Assembly (NCBI GenBank): GCA_020636325.1
Contig: JACJYC010000002.1
Span: forward strand, 781,501 to 845,500
DNA from: Lewinellaceae bacterium
GTDB taxonomy: Bacteria > Bacteroidota > Bacteroidia > Chitinophagales > Saprospiraceae
DNA: 64,000 nt
Direction of reading: 5' to 3'
Positions 8,711-17,852 of this stretch are shown here, piece after piece. Each line of letters starts with the position of its first letter. Within the stretch, counting starts at the first letter, position 1. A program made the position numbers and the translations under genes. Under the pieces are notes generated by a model. That model had not been told where the DNA came from. It ran no database searches and saw nothing but the letters and a program-made list of their open reading frames with translations.

Positions 8711-8777
8711 GGGAACCATGTCGAAGCATCCAAGCGATTGAAATTGCCTGGTCGCCGGATCATCCGACATGGTTCCC
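8711..8777. repeat. 13-bp perfect inverted repeat
   Basis: GGGAACCATGTCG at 8711-8723 is repeated in inverted orientation at 8765-8777, 41 bp apart, in the 321-bp gap between the two T9SS genes. It could be a long-looped hairpin or a protein-binding site. No gene is seen in the rest of this gap, which also holds a terminator-like hairpin. Confidence 0.5.
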
Positions 8778-8787
8778 GGCCAGTTTA

Positions 8788-8810
8788 TCCGGGTAAGTTT
8801 TTTACCCGGA
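8788..8810 (-). terminator. Hairpin downstream of the second T9SS gene
   Basis: A perfect 9-bp stem, TCCGGGTAA/TTACCCGGA, with a 5-nt loop lies 9 nt past the stop of the 8820-11951 gene. There is no good U-run, so it may stabilise the 3' end rather than terminate efficiently. Confidence 0.5.
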
Positions 8811-8819
8811 AGCGATGGC

Positions 8820-11800
8820 TTATTGCTTGATCATAGCTGTTACGACCATTTTCCGGCCGTCGGTGACCATCACCTGGTAGGCGCCGGCGGGCAAGCCGGT
8901 TACGTCCACCTGTTCGGTCAATTGTTCACCGGTTTTCCGGGCAGCGATCTGACGCAGTACGCGGCCGTTCTGATCGGCGATGCGAATGGTCAGGGCGCCT
9001 TCCCATGCGCCTTTCAACTTCAGGACGGCAGCATCTTTCACCGGGTTCGGTGCGATGGTCAGCAGGCCTTCATTGGGCACGACTTCTTCAGCGCGGACAA
9101 TGGTAAATTCATAGGCTCCCATATCCGGTGCGGCGCCGAAAGGACGCGGGTTGCCGTCGAGGTCGAAAGCCGTTGCGTATTCGGGCAGAGCCGCATCTAT
9201 AGCAGGGCTTTCGGCCGTCAGGTGCAGGTTGGGAATGCCGTCCGGGTCGAGGAAGCCGGTCGGGTCGACGAACAGGGGGTCTTCCCCGGGTTTATCGGTA
9301 GCTTCGGTCAGGTAAACATCCAGCGTGGATTCCGGGTCAAGCGACATATTGCCGCCCAGCGAGAGCACAACAGGCGTGCCGTCCTCAATTGCGTAGTTCT
9401 TGTCGCCGAGGCTGTAAAAGATGTTGTTTGCCAGGTTCACGGTTGCGTTGCTGAAGCCCGGTTCTGTGGGGTCGGTCCAGACCGAAAAATGCCCGGCCAG
9501 CGCCCCGAGGTTTTCAGAGAAGGTAGAATTCAAAATATTGACCACAACGTCGGAGGTATCCGAGGAGTTAATGGACAGGGCTCCGCCGGTGCCGGTATCG
9601 CTGGCCGCGTTGCCGGTAAAGAGGCAATTATTGATGTTCATATTAACATTGCCGTGATTGATAGCGCCGCCTTGCGAGCCGGCAGTATTCAGCCGGAAAA
9701 CCGAATTGGAAATTTCGGAAAGGACCACCAGGTTGGTGTCGTTGGCCAGGTAGACTGCGCCGCCGGTAGGGCCCTGGTTGTTGAGGAATGAGCAGCTGTC
9801 GATCGTGGTCGGGTTGGTGCCGAAGACAAAGAGCGCGCCACCGCCGGAGGAGGCGATGTTCCCATCAAAAGTGGAACCTTTGTAAGAAGTTACGATATCG
9901 TCATTTTGTACGCGAACAGCCGCGCCGACCGTACCGGTATTGGCTTCAAATACAGAGTTTTGCACGTCGAGGGTTACGCCGAAACCATTGGTCATAGCGC
10001 CGCCGCCGCTGGTAATGCCCTGATTTTCCCGGAATTCGCAGTTTTTGTACGTAGCCAGGCTACCGGTCCCAAAATTGGCAATGCCGCCGCCGAATGAATT
10101 GGCGTTACCGGTAAAAGCGGTGTTCTCTACGGTCAGGAACCCGTCCTGGGAGCCGAAATAGATGGCGCCGCCGCCGCCGGTGGAGCCGATATTTTCCGTG
10201 AAGTCGCTATTGGTGATGTTCACATCGCTGCTGTCGGCAAACAGCATGATGGCGCCGCCGCCGTAACCGGCAGAGGAGTTGTTGCTGAACTGCGTATCGT
10301 CAATCATAATGTTGGCGCCGACGCTGGAAATGTACATGCCGCCGCCGTCATTGGCGGTGGTGTTGTTTTCAAAAACCGAACCGTTCACCGTAAGGTCGGA
10401 GTAGTCGGTAAAGTAAATGAACCCGGCGCCTGCATTGGCATTATTGTTGACGAAGGTCGTATTCTCGATGGTCATGGGCGCTTCAACGCCTGGGCCGAGA
10501 TAAGCCGCCGCGCCGCTGCTGCTGACCATGTTGTTCTCGAAGTTGGAACCTTTAAGCGTCAGGGTCGAAAAATCCGATTGGTGGCCGATGCCGCCGCCGA
10601 AAGCGGAGGTGTTTCCGGTGAAGTTGCAATTTTCGATCTCCAGGAAAGTGGCCGGAGCGCCCGTGACATCGACCAGGTAGATGCCGCCGCCGATCACGTC
10701 GGCGTTGTTGCCGTCGAAAGTTGTTTCGGTTACGCGGGCAGAACTGCTGTGGAAGTAGATCCCGCCGCCCCTGTTGTCGGTATCGTTGTTGACAAACATG
10801 CTGCTGTCAATCGTGAAATTGGCCGCATCCTGCAGGACGAGCGAATCGCCGCGGCTGTAAATGCCGGTTGCGAATCCGCCGGGCGACAGGTTGCCGTTGA
10901 ATTCCGCGTGTTTGAAGTTCACGTCGTTGGCCTGGAAGAAATAAGCGGTACCCCGTCCGCCGGCGATGGTATTGTCGGCGAACGTCACGTTGTTGAAATC
11001 GTATCCGCCGAGGCCGTCCGCCTGAATGTCGCGACCGTCGATATAGACTGCCGGGGCGCTGGTGGCGGAGTTACCGGTAAATTCGGTATTGGAAACCGTC
11101 AGGTTGATCGATTGCCACAGGAACAAGCCCGAGGAGAAACCGCCGGTTACGGTATCCTGGTTGTTGGTGAAGTGGGAGTTGTCGATCGAGATATTGGCGC
11201 TGAAGAGCGTTTGGAACGACCCGTTTTCAGTCAGGTTGTTGGTGAAACCGGTATTGTTCAGGGAGAGGTCCGACGTGAGGACAGCCAGCAAAACGGCGTT
11301 GCTGTAGGCCTGGTTGGCGTCGAAAACGACGTTGTCAAAAGAAGAGCCGGCGGCGTTTTCACCCAGAATCACCGCTGCCGCACCGGCGCCGCCGATGTTT
11401 TGGGTGAAGGTGGTATTTCTCACATCGACCGTACTGAAGGCCCAAAGTCCGGCGCCCTGGCTGAAATAGGCGTCCAGCGTATCGCTTTCGGCATAGACCC
11501 GGCCGTTGCGGATGGTGAACCCGTCGAGGATCACCGGATCGGCGATCAGGCTGTCGACGTAAACTACGTGGAAGACGTTATCGGATTTGTTATTGTCGAA
11601 ATCCCCTGCGGTGTCGTCGCCGTTGACATCACCGTCCAGAATGGTGGGGTTCGCAGCCGGATCGCGTTGATCGAGCATAGTTTCCGTTCCGGCAAATCCG
11701 CCGTAAATCGCGACGGCATTGCCGATCTCAAAACGGGAAAGCGTGTCGGTTCCGGGTTTGTAAACCCCGCCGGCGACCCAGATCTCACCGGTGGCGGTAT

Positions 11801-11951
11801 TGGCCAGGGCAGTTGAGAGGTCGGGATAGGCGTCGGCCCATGAAGCGCCTGTATTAGCGCCGGACGCACCCGTCTTGACATAGGTTATTTGTGAAAATGC
11901 AGACATCCCAAAGAGGAACAAGCCTGCCAGAAGCAAGTAGAACCTTCTCAT
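8820..11951 (-). CDS. Secreted beta-helix protein with T9SS sorting domain (tandem paralogue)
   Basis: A 1043-residue protein, clearly paralogous to its downstream neighbour. It has the same signal-peptide type (MRRFYLLLAGLFLFGMSAFSQ), the same opening (ITYVKTGASGANTGASWADAYPDLSTAL), the same acidic loop (DGDVNGDDTAGDFD), the same choice-of-anchor Q region (SPAIDAALPEYATAFDLDGN) and the same T9SS tail (TIAPNPVKDAAVL, LPAGAYQVMV). It is about 110 residues longer, the extra length lying in the N/G-rich beta-helix coils, so copies differ in coil number. Expected to be exported by T9SS and displayed on or released from the surface. The gap to the next gene is 321 bp with a hairpin, so the two may be separate transcripts. 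Confidence 0.88.
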   Translation of the reverse strand: MRRFYLLLAGLFLFGMSAFSQITYVKTGASGANTGASWADAYPDLSTALANTATGEIWVAGGVYKPGTDTLSRFEIGNAVAIYGGFAGTETMLDQRDPAANPTILDGDVNGDDTAGDFDNNKSDNVFHVVYVDSLIADPVILDGFTIRNGRVYAESDTLDAYFSQGAGLWAFSTVDVRNTTFTQNIGGAGAAAVILGENAAGSSFDNVVFDANQAYSNAVLLAVLTSDLSLNNTGFTNNLTENGSFQTLFSANISIDNSHFTNNQDTVTGGFSSGLFLWQSINLTVSNTEFTGNSATSAPAVYIDGRDIQADGLGGYDFNNVTFADNTIAGGRGTAYFFQANDVNFKHAEFNGNLSPGGFATGIYSRGDSLVLQDAANFTIDSSMFVNNDTDNRGGGIYFHSSSARVTETTFDGNNADVIGGGIYLVDVTGAPATFLEIENCNFTGNTSAFGGGIGHQSDFSTLTLKGSNFENNMVSSSGAAAYLGPGVEAPMTIENTTFVNNNANAGAGFIYFTDYSDLTVNGSVFENNTTANDGGGMYISSVGANIMIDDTQFSNNSSAGYGGGAIMLFADSSDVNITNSDFTENIGSTGGGGAIYFGSQDGFLTVENTAFTGNANSFGGGIANFGTGSLATYKNCEFRENQGITSGGGAMTNGFGVTLDVQNSVFEANTGTVGAAVRVQNDDIVTSYKGSTFDGNIASSGGGALFVFGTNPTTIDSCSFLNNQGPTGGAVYLANDTNLVVLSEISNSVFRLNTAGSQGGAINHGNVNMNINNCLFTGNAASDTGTGGALSINSSDTSDVVVNILNSTFSENLGALAGHFSVWTDPTEPGFSNATVNLANNIFYSLGDKNYAIEDGTPVVLSLGGNMSLDPESTLDVYLTEATDKPGEDPLFVDPTGFLDPDGIPNLHLTAESPAIDAALPEYATAFDLDGNPRPFGAAPDMGAYEFTIVRAEEVVPNEGLLTIAPNPVKDAAVLKLKGAWEGALTIRIADQNGRVLRQIAARKTGEQLTEQVDVTGLPAGAYQVMVTDGRKMVVTAMIKQ

Positions 11952-12213
11952 AAATCAGTCGGTTTTAATATTTAAAAATGATACAATAATATTTCTGGTA
12001 ATTCGTGGAACTAAGCGGAAAGGCAAATATATTGGAAATTGATCGCAGCTACGGTCTGGGATTAGTAAGCCACTAGACAAAAGCGGGGTTAATTGGCCGG
12101 ATTTGGCTTATTGGCATAGGTTGAAAAAATGATCAGGGATTACCGTCGCCGGCGAAAAAATCGGAATTTAGCGGGAATAATGCCTGTTTTAATGCGGGCC
12201 AATACGAAGTCAG

Positions 12214-13254
12214 ATGTTAAAAAAAATACTTATCCTGGTCACATTGACCTGTGCTTACAGTGCTTGTCGGAACGACGGCATCCGGCGTGAAGGGACGGCA
12301 GGTGCGGCCCGGCCTGTAATCAAAAAAGACGGCATGGTTTTGATCCCCGGCGGTATGCTCAATATGGGCGGGGATAACAGTCAGGCTGACCCGAATGAAT
12401 TCCCCAAACACGATGTTGAAATTGACAGCTTCTGGCTGGACGAAACCGAAGTCACTAACCGCGCTTTTGCAGCTTTCGTGGAAGCTACCGGGTATGTGAC
12501 CGTTGCGGAGCGGCCGGTAAGTTGGGCGGAATTGGAAGCGTCGCTGCCGCCGGGTACGCCGCGACCGCCCGACAGCCTGTTGCAACCCGGAGCGCTGGTA
12601 TTCCAACCCACCTCCCGGCGGGTATCTCTGGACGACCCCTCCCAGTGGTGGGCCTGGACGATCGGCGCCAATTGGCGTCACCCCGATGGTCCGGACAGCG
12701 ATATCCGGGAAAGGATGGATAACCCGGTGGTGCAAATCGCCTGGGAAGACGCGTTGGCCTACGCCGAATGGAAAGGCAAACGGTTGCCGACGGAAGCCGA
12801 ATGGGAGTGGGCTGCCAGAGGCGGGCTTAAAGATGCCGTTTACCCCTGGGGAAACGATCCCGTTGCGGAAGGCGAACCCAAAGCCAATTTCTGGCAGGGC
12901 CCTTTCCCGTATCAGAATACGCTTAAAGACCGCTATTACGGGACTGCTCCGGTAAAATCCTTTCCGCCCAACGGATACGGTCTGTACGATATGGCGGGGA
13001 ATGTGTGGGAATGGTGCAGCGACTGGTTTGACTTTAATTTTTATAAGTCGCCGGAAGCTTCCCGGCCCAATACAAAAGGCGCAGAACAGGCAAACAATCC
13101 GTTCATGCCGTTCCAGCAGGAAAAGGTGTTGCGCGGCGGGTCTTTTTTGTGCAGCGAAGATTATTGCTCGGGTTACCGGAACGCCCGCCGGATGGGGTCC
13201 AGCCCGGATACGGGGCTCAATCATACGGGGTTCCGCTGCGCAAAAAGCCAGTAG
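12214..13254 (+). CDS. Formylglycine-generating enzyme (SUMF1 family) lipoprotein
   Basis: A 346-residue exported protein; the start MLKKILILVTLTCAYSAC gives a lipoprotein signal with Cys18 as the lipidated residue. The remainder is the FGE-sulfatase fold: MVLIPGGMLNMGG, DETEVTNRAFAAFVEATGY, RLPTEAEWEWAARGG, GYGLYDMAGNVWEWCSDW. The C-terminal GGSFLCSEDYCSGYR carries two cysteines five residues apart (Cys313, Cys318), as in catalytic FGEs that convert a sulfatase active-site Cys to formylglycine. Most bacterial SUMF1 relatives lack this pair, so true FGE activity is likely. No sulfatase lies in the window, so its substrate must be encoded elsewhere. It is divergent from the T9SS genes across 262 bp. 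Confidence 0.88.
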   Translation: MLKKILILVTLTCAYSACRNDGIRREGTAGAARPVIKKDGMVLIPGGMLNMGGDNSQADPNEFPKHDVEIDSFWLDETEVTNRAFAAFVEATGYVTVAERPVSWAELEASLPPGTPRPPDSLLQPGALVFQPTSRRVSLDDPSQWWAWTIGANWRHPDGPDSDIRERMDNPVVQIAWEDALAYAEWKGKRLPTEAEWEWAARGGLKDAVYPWGNDPVAEGEPKANFWQGPFPYQNTLKDRYYGTAPVKSFPPNGYGLYDMAGNVWEWCSDWFDFNFYKSPEASRPNTKGAEQANNPFMPFQQEKVLRGGSFLCSEDYCSGYRNARRMGSSPDTGLNHTGFRCAKSQ

Positions 13255-13406
13255 AGCGACAAAATTGCCGGGTTCGGCAACAAATGTTATGGCGGTTATC
13301 CGGTATTTTGTAAAATTGGCTTTCAATCCTCCGAATCGCAAAGGGGCCGGCAGCGCCAAATTCATTCATCACAAAAATCTGATTACCTGATCCTAAATTT
13401 ACGACC

Positions 13407-13790
13407 ATGCAAAAAACGATTAAATTTTACCTGATATTGATGACCGGTCTGCTGGTCATGTCGAGTTTTGCCGTTACCGATTCGCCGGCAGGCATGAAGC
13501 TGAAGATGCCGAAGAAAATTGACGCTATTGTACAGTCGAAGTGTTACGGATGCCACAATTCCAATGCGAAATTCGACAAGCCGAAGCAAAAACTGAATTT
13601 TGATGAATTGAGCACGCTGTCGCCAGATAAGCAGCTCGAAAAAATGAAGGACTTTGCCTCGGTTGTGGAAGAGGGCTCTATGCCGCCGTCCCGCTTTTTG
13701 GAAAACAATCCGGACAAGAAATTAACCGATGACGAAGTCGCCAAGCTCAAAAAGTGGACTTCAAAGGCCGTCAAGAAGTTATCGAAATAA
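13407..13790 (+). CDS. Periplasmic haem-binding domain protein (CxxCH)
   Basis: A 127-residue exported protein: signal peptide to about residue 22, then a lysine-rich domain with one haem c attachment site, SKCYGCHNSN (Cys46, Cys49, His50). SMPPSRFL fits the Bacteroidota haem-binding domain family (PF14376 type). Probably a small periplasmic electron carrier or haem-binding protein. No oxidase or reductase partner is adjacent, so the redox partner is unknown. Confidence 0.8.
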   Translation: MQKTIKFYLILMTGLLVMSSFAVTDSPAGMKLKMPKKIDAIVQSKCYGCHNSNAKFDKPKQKLNFDELSTLSPDKQLEKMKDFASVVEEGSMPPSRFLENNPDKKLTDDEVAKLKKWTSKAVKKLSK

Positions 13791-14003
13791 CCGGGATCCG
13801 GATTTCCACCCGGTAATCCCGTAAACCGGCCCTTTTGCGACGAGGATTGAATTGAACAGTTTGTATTCCGGTTTTCATCCCGCGCAACGGGAATCAGCTG
13901 TTTCCGTTGTTGGGTTTGTTTTATGACTTTCAATAGCGACTTCCAGGATCATGCAACTCAAGCTGACCATAACCCGGTCTGATCAATCTGTATCCTTAAT
14001 GTA

Positions 14004-14738
14004 ATGGGAAATAACATCTTTGACTTCGTTGCAGAGCAAAGCAACGCTGCCGATGTCGGGCACCATCTGGTGATCCTGGCTTTCGCACTGGCCTTTGTGC
14101 TGGCCTGTCTGATCGTTTTGACCTATCAGATCAGTACCCCTGCGCTCAAGCAGTCTTTGGATTTTATGCAGTCGCTGATCCTGCTTGCGATTGTGGCAAC
14201 GACCATAATGCAAGCGATAGGGGATAGTATTGCGAGAGGGCTGGGAATCCTTGGCGCGCTGGCCATTATCCGGTTCCGGACAAATATCCGGAGCCCCAGA
14301 AACATCACGTTTACCTTTGCCTCACTGGCGGCCGGACTGGCGTGCGGCATGTACGGATTTGTGGTGGCCATCGTCGGTACGGTATGTTTTAGCCTGGCAG
14401 CGATGCTGTTGAGGTTTTCTTATTTCGGCAAAAAGCCCGCGCTCGTCAGCGCGCTCAAATTTGAAGTGCGGTCGTCGGATGCTGACCTCAGCCTTATAAT
14501 TGAAAAAACGCTGAGGCGATTTTGCAGGAGTTTTGAACAGGTAGAGATGACCTTGCTCAATTCGGAGGAAGATGATCCAGCGGTCGAAGAAGCCGGTCGC
14601 GGTTTCCGGCAAAGGCTCGCTTTCATGGTCATATTGAAAAAGCGTACGAATTTTCAGGAGTTGAGCCGGGCGTTATCGGAAACAAAAGGCATTGAGAAAA
14701 TCAATTTAAAATCTACAAAACGCAGGGATGAAACCTGA
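14004..14738 (+). CDS. DUF4956 inner-membrane protein
   Basis: A 244-residue protein with four or five hydrophobic helices in the first ~145 residues, including the DUF4956 hallmark ALAIIRFRTNIRSPRN, followed by a ~100-residue cytoplasmic domain (ALKFEVRSSDADLSLIIEKTLRRF onwards). DUF4956 proteins elsewhere often accompany polyphosphate polymerase (VTC) or CotH-like kinase genes. Here the partner is different: its 3' end overlaps an HlyD-like adaptor by 11 bp, and a TolC-like protein follows, suggesting it is the inner-membrane part of an envelope-spanning complex. Function unknown. Confidence 0.85.
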   Translation: MGNNIFDFVAEQSNAADVGHHLVILAFALAFVLACLIVLTYQISTPALKQSLDFMQSLILLAIVATTIMQAIGDSIARGLGILGALAIIRFRTNIRSPRNITFTFASLAAGLACGMYGFVVAIVGTVCFSLAAMLLRFSYFGKKPALVSALKFEVRSSDADLSLIIEKTLRRFCRSFEQVEMTLLNSEEDDPAVEEAGRGFRQRLAFMVILKKRTNFQELSRALSETKGIEKINLKSTKRRDET

Positions 14739-15747
14739 TCCTGTTTTCTGGAAATTTGCGAATCCGGTTTATTTATTTGCGGTTATCGTTTCCGTGCTGA
14801 TATACCGTTCCCTGATGGAATACCAACATGCTCAGGTCGAATTCTATGGTTTTGCCGAAAATAAGGAAACCGATATCAACCTGGATTACCCTGTAGAAAT
14901 TGTCCGGGTCCTGGTCGTTCCCGGGCAATTTGTCCAAAAAGGGACGCCTCTCGCAGAAGTGATCAACGCCCGCATTCAACAAGGCATTGAAGAAGATAAC
15001 CTGGGCATTCAAGTCCTCGCGGCAAAAGAACGGATCGGACAAACCGAAGAGACCGGCAGGATTGAGGCCCTTGAGCTGGAAAAATCGAACAGACTGGCCG
15101 CCATACAGCAAAAAATCAACCAGGCAAAGTCGGAGTTGGCATACCAGACGAGCCTTTGGGAAGGTTTGAAAACGATACAGCCAACAGGATTATCCGATTT
15201 TCATCCGGAAAAAGAAAAGATTAGATCCCTTGAAATGGAATATCAGCAGGCCATGGCCTCTTATGACCAGGAGATCAAAAGCCGGAAAGAGAATGCCCGC
15301 ATTCAGCGCGGTCTTTATTTCCAGGAATCTGCCCGCATTCAGTCCGGCATCCGGCTGAAGGAAGAGCGGCTCCAGCATTTTCAGATTACAGCCCCGCATG
15401 ACGGTTTGGTGGGCAATATCAAATGCCGGGAAGGTGAATTTTTCGACGCTTTTGTTTCGCTCATCAGTTTTTATGAAGCCAATCCGACCCAGGTCAAGGC
15501 TTTTGTCCATGAAAACCAGATTATCCATGTTGACCTCGGAGACACTTTCCAGGTGGGCTCAATCAAAGACAATGAGCTCCGGTACAGAGGGGTCGTTATT
15601 GGTCTGGGCTCCCGTATCGTTGAGATTCCGGAAAGGATGCGCAAAATCCCGGAGATCAAATCGTATGGCCGGGAAGTGACCATTGAACTGCCGCCTGACA
15701 ACGCCTTGCTTCAGAAAGAAAAAGTACGCTTATCAATTTTCAGGTAA
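14728..15747 (+). CDS. HlyD-like periplasmic adaptor (membrane fusion protein)
   Basis: A 339-residue protein with one N-terminal membrane helix (about residues 12-28). A biotinyl/lipoyl-like half-motif (VPGQFVQKGTPLAEV) is followed by a long coiled coil of about 120 residues and the second half-motif (QITAPHDGLVGNI). A beta-barrel-like domain follows (QVKAFVHENQIIHVDLGDTFQVG). This is the standard layout of adaptors linking an inner-membrane pump to an outer-membrane channel. No RND, MFS or ABC transporter is next to it; the inner-membrane gene overlapping its start is DUF4956. Confidence 0.83.
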   Translation: MKPDPVFWKFANPVYLFAVIVSVLIYRSLMEYQHAQVEFYGFAENKETDINLDYPVEIVRVLVVPGQFVQKGTPLAEVINARIQQGIEEDNLGIQVLAAKERIGQTEETGRIEALELEKSNRLAAIQQKINQAKSELAYQTSLWEGLKTIQPTGLSDFHPEKEKIRSLEMEYQQAMASYDQEIKSRKENARIQRGLYFQESARIQSGIRLKEERLQHFQITAPHDGLVGNIKCREGEFFDAFVSLISFYEANPTQVKAFVHENQIIHVDLGDTFQVGSIKDNELRYRGVVIGLGSRIVEIPERMRKIPEIKSYGREVTIELPPDNALLQKEKVRLSIFR

Positions 15748-15758
15748 AACACCGGGGA

Positions 15759-16994
15759 ATGAACCTAAAAAAACATGCATTATCAGGAATAATCCTTTTA
15801 GCCGTTCATTCCCCGGGCGCTGGTCAGGACACACTGAATTTCAGCACTATCCTGGCAACCCGTGTTGCTGCCCTTGAAAAACTTTCACCGGACAGCGATC
15901 CATCGTGGAAGCCTGCCTGGATCAACGACATTGAGGTCCGTACCGAGACTGACCGCTTTGATCCCGACCGGCAGGAATACCTCCTGCGTTTCAATTTCAA
16001 TTCTCCAGGGCTGGTAAAAGCCCAAAAAAATTATTTTGCTTCGCTTCAGGCAAAATCCGGCGCCGACCTGGAGGAAAACCTGAACGGGTTGGTGCGAGGA
16101 ACGTATACGGATTGGCTGGACGCCGTATTTATTCAAAAAAAACAGGCCTTGCTGGAGGAAAAACTGGCGATCATGGAGGACGAAGCCCAGGTGAGGCAAA
16201 AAATGGTCGCAGATTCAGAAAAGGACCTTGACGACTACCTGGAACTCAAGCAGGAAATCCGGGAAAACAATCTTCAGTTGGCGGAATGCCGTTTCAGAAA
16301 GGCCGAATTGCTGGATCGCCTGATACCGCACGAGGAGACGGACCAGGCCTATGATGCCTTCGACGACCGGTTGATCCCAATTGCACAAATTGAGACCTAT
16401 ATCAATCGCTTACAGCTGGCAGGTATGCCCTTCAACCCCGGAGCCGAATCCGGTTTCCGGTCCCGTAAAGTTGCATTGGAAATGGAGCTGGCCGCTGAAC
16501 TGGCTGAAGCCCGGCAGATTGTTGATTTTGTGCAATTCAGATACAACGGCCCGCACGATGACCCGTTCAAGGAGCGATTTTCAGCGGGACTGGGGTTGCG
16601 TATGCCGCTGAACGGAAAGAACAAGCTCAAGGTAGCAGAGCTCAAGCTGGCCACGGCCTCGCTGGAACAGGACAGACAATTGGATCAGTACGTATATTCT
16701 GCTATTTTTGTAAAAAAACTGACTGAAATCCGGTTGTATTTTGATCAATTCCGCGTCCTGGAGCAGCAATTAAATGAACTGGATTCCGAATTCCGGACGG
16801 TTACCGACCGGGTAAGTACGGCGGGATCCCCCATCTGGCTGCTTAACCTCAGGAAAACCTGGAAAAAAGCCCAGATCCGTGAACTGGAAATCGAAAAAGA
16901 AATTTACAGGAAATATATTGAATTGCTGGACCTGACCGGAATCCTCCGATGGCACAGTATGCAGAATTTTCTGGAACAGGCTCCGGGAGAATAA
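15759..16994 (+). CDS. TolC-like outer-membrane efflux protein
   Basis: A 411-residue exported protein; the N-terminus (MNLKKHALSGIILLAVHSPGAGQ) is a signal peptide. The mature protein consists mainly of long amphipathic coiled-coil helices (IQKKQALLEEKLAIMEDEAQVRQK, AELKLATASLEQDRQLDQY) with intervening strand-rich pieces, in the pattern of TolC-family channels. It is divergent, so the family call rests on architecture and on the adaptor gene ending 11 nt upstream. Together with DUF4956 and the adaptor it would complete a three-layer channel. Confidence 0.7.
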   Translation: MNLKKHALSGIILLAVHSPGAGQDTLNFSTILATRVAALEKLSPDSDPSWKPAWINDIEVRTETDRFDPDRQEYLLRFNFNSPGLVKAQKNYFASLQAKSGADLEENLNGLVRGTYTDWLDAVFIQKKQALLEEKLAIMEDEAQVRQKMVADSEKDLDDYLELKQEIRENNLQLAECRFRKAELLDRLIPHEETDQAYDAFDDRLIPIAQIETYINRLQLAGMPFNPGAESGFRSRKVALEMELAAELAEARQIVDFVQFRYNGPHDDPFKERFSAGLGLRMPLNGKNKLKVAELKLATASLEQDRQLDQYVYSAIFVKKLTEIRLYFDQFRVLEQQLNELDSEFRTVTDRVSTAGSPIWLLNLRKTWKKAQIRELEIEKEIYRKYIELLDLTGILRWHSMQNFLEQAPGE

Positions 16995-17037
16995 TACGAT
17001 CCGCACTGATCAGGGTGCGGCGGCCAACAAAATACAG

Positions 17038-17826
17038 ATGATGAAACGGACGATCAAATGGTTATTATTGAGTGCAATTGCAGGCTTGTTCATGCTGTCT
17101 TTTTCCCTGCCGAAAAAACACCCCGTCACAGTCTACCTGATCGGAGACTCCACCATGGCCGATTACTCACTGGAATCGGATTACTTGACCAAACGGTATC
17201 CGATAACAGGCTGGGGACAGGTCTTCCAATCTTTCCTGAATCGGGAAAATGTCAAACAGATCCCCGTCATCAAAGGCGACAGCGCCTTGGTAGACGACCG
17301 GGCAAAAGGCGGCAGAAGCACTCGCACGTTCTTTGAAGAGGGTCGCTGGTCGGCGGTCTTTAAAAACCTGCGTAAAAACGACGTGGTGATCATGCAATTC
17401 GGACACAACGACGCAGCAGTCAACAAGCCTGAACGGTATGTGAATGTAGGCGGATACAAAGAATATCTCCGGTTATACATCAACCAGACCCGCGAAAAAG
17501 GCGGAATCCCCATTGTGCTGACGCCGGTTGCCCGCAATGCCCGCTGGGCCGACGGCCACCCCGGCGATGTACACGGCGAATATGCACAGGCTGCCAAGGA
17601 TGTGGCCCGGGAATTGAATACCTATCTCATCGATCTCAACCAGCTTTCCATGGACGCGTTGGCCGGAAAAGGACAGGAATACGTGACAGAACACTATTTT
17701 ATGAACCTGCCGGCGGGGATATACGAAGCCTATCCGGATGGCCAGAAGGACAATACGCATTTTCAGCCCGAAGGCGCCCGGGCCGTCGCCAGGCTCGTAT
17801 ACGAAGCCCTGCGCCGACTTCAATAG
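17038..17826 (+). CDS. GDSL/SGNH rhamnogalacturonan acetylesterase-like protein
   Basis: A 262-residue exported esterase; either of two adjacent ATGs (17038, 17041) could start it, followed by a signal peptide. The SGNH blocks are present: YLIGDSTMADYS (Ser at about 38), GRSTRTF, MQFGHNDAA and the final THFQPEGA with the catalytic His. The family removes acetyl groups from rhamnogalacturonan and related plant polysaccharides in CE12-like enzymes. It fits the other carbohydrate esterases at 40.6-45.7 kb and the GH2 enzyme at 59.6 kb. It follows the TolC-like gene by 43 nt but is probably functionally separate. Confidence 0.83.
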   Translation: MMKRTIKWLLLSAIAGLFMLSFSLPKKHPVTVYLIGDSTMADYSLESDYLTKRYPITGWGQVFQSFLNRENVKQIPVIKGDSALVDDRAKGGRSTRTFFEEGRWSAVFKNLRKNDVVIMQFGHNDAAVNKPERYVNVGGYKEYLRLYINQTREKGGIPIVLTPVARNARWADGHPGDVHGEYAQAAKDVARELNTYLIDLNQLSMDALAGKGQEYVTEHYFMNLPAGIYEAYPDGQKDNTHFQPEGARAVARLVYEALRRLQ

Positions 17827-17852
17827 GCGCCCTCCCGGAAATCAGGGAATGG

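Noticed and set aside
5696..11951. Repetitive N/G-rich sequence as CRISPR or satellite DNA
   Set aside because: Repeats are codon-periodic beta-helix coils within intact reading frames with signal and sorting domains.
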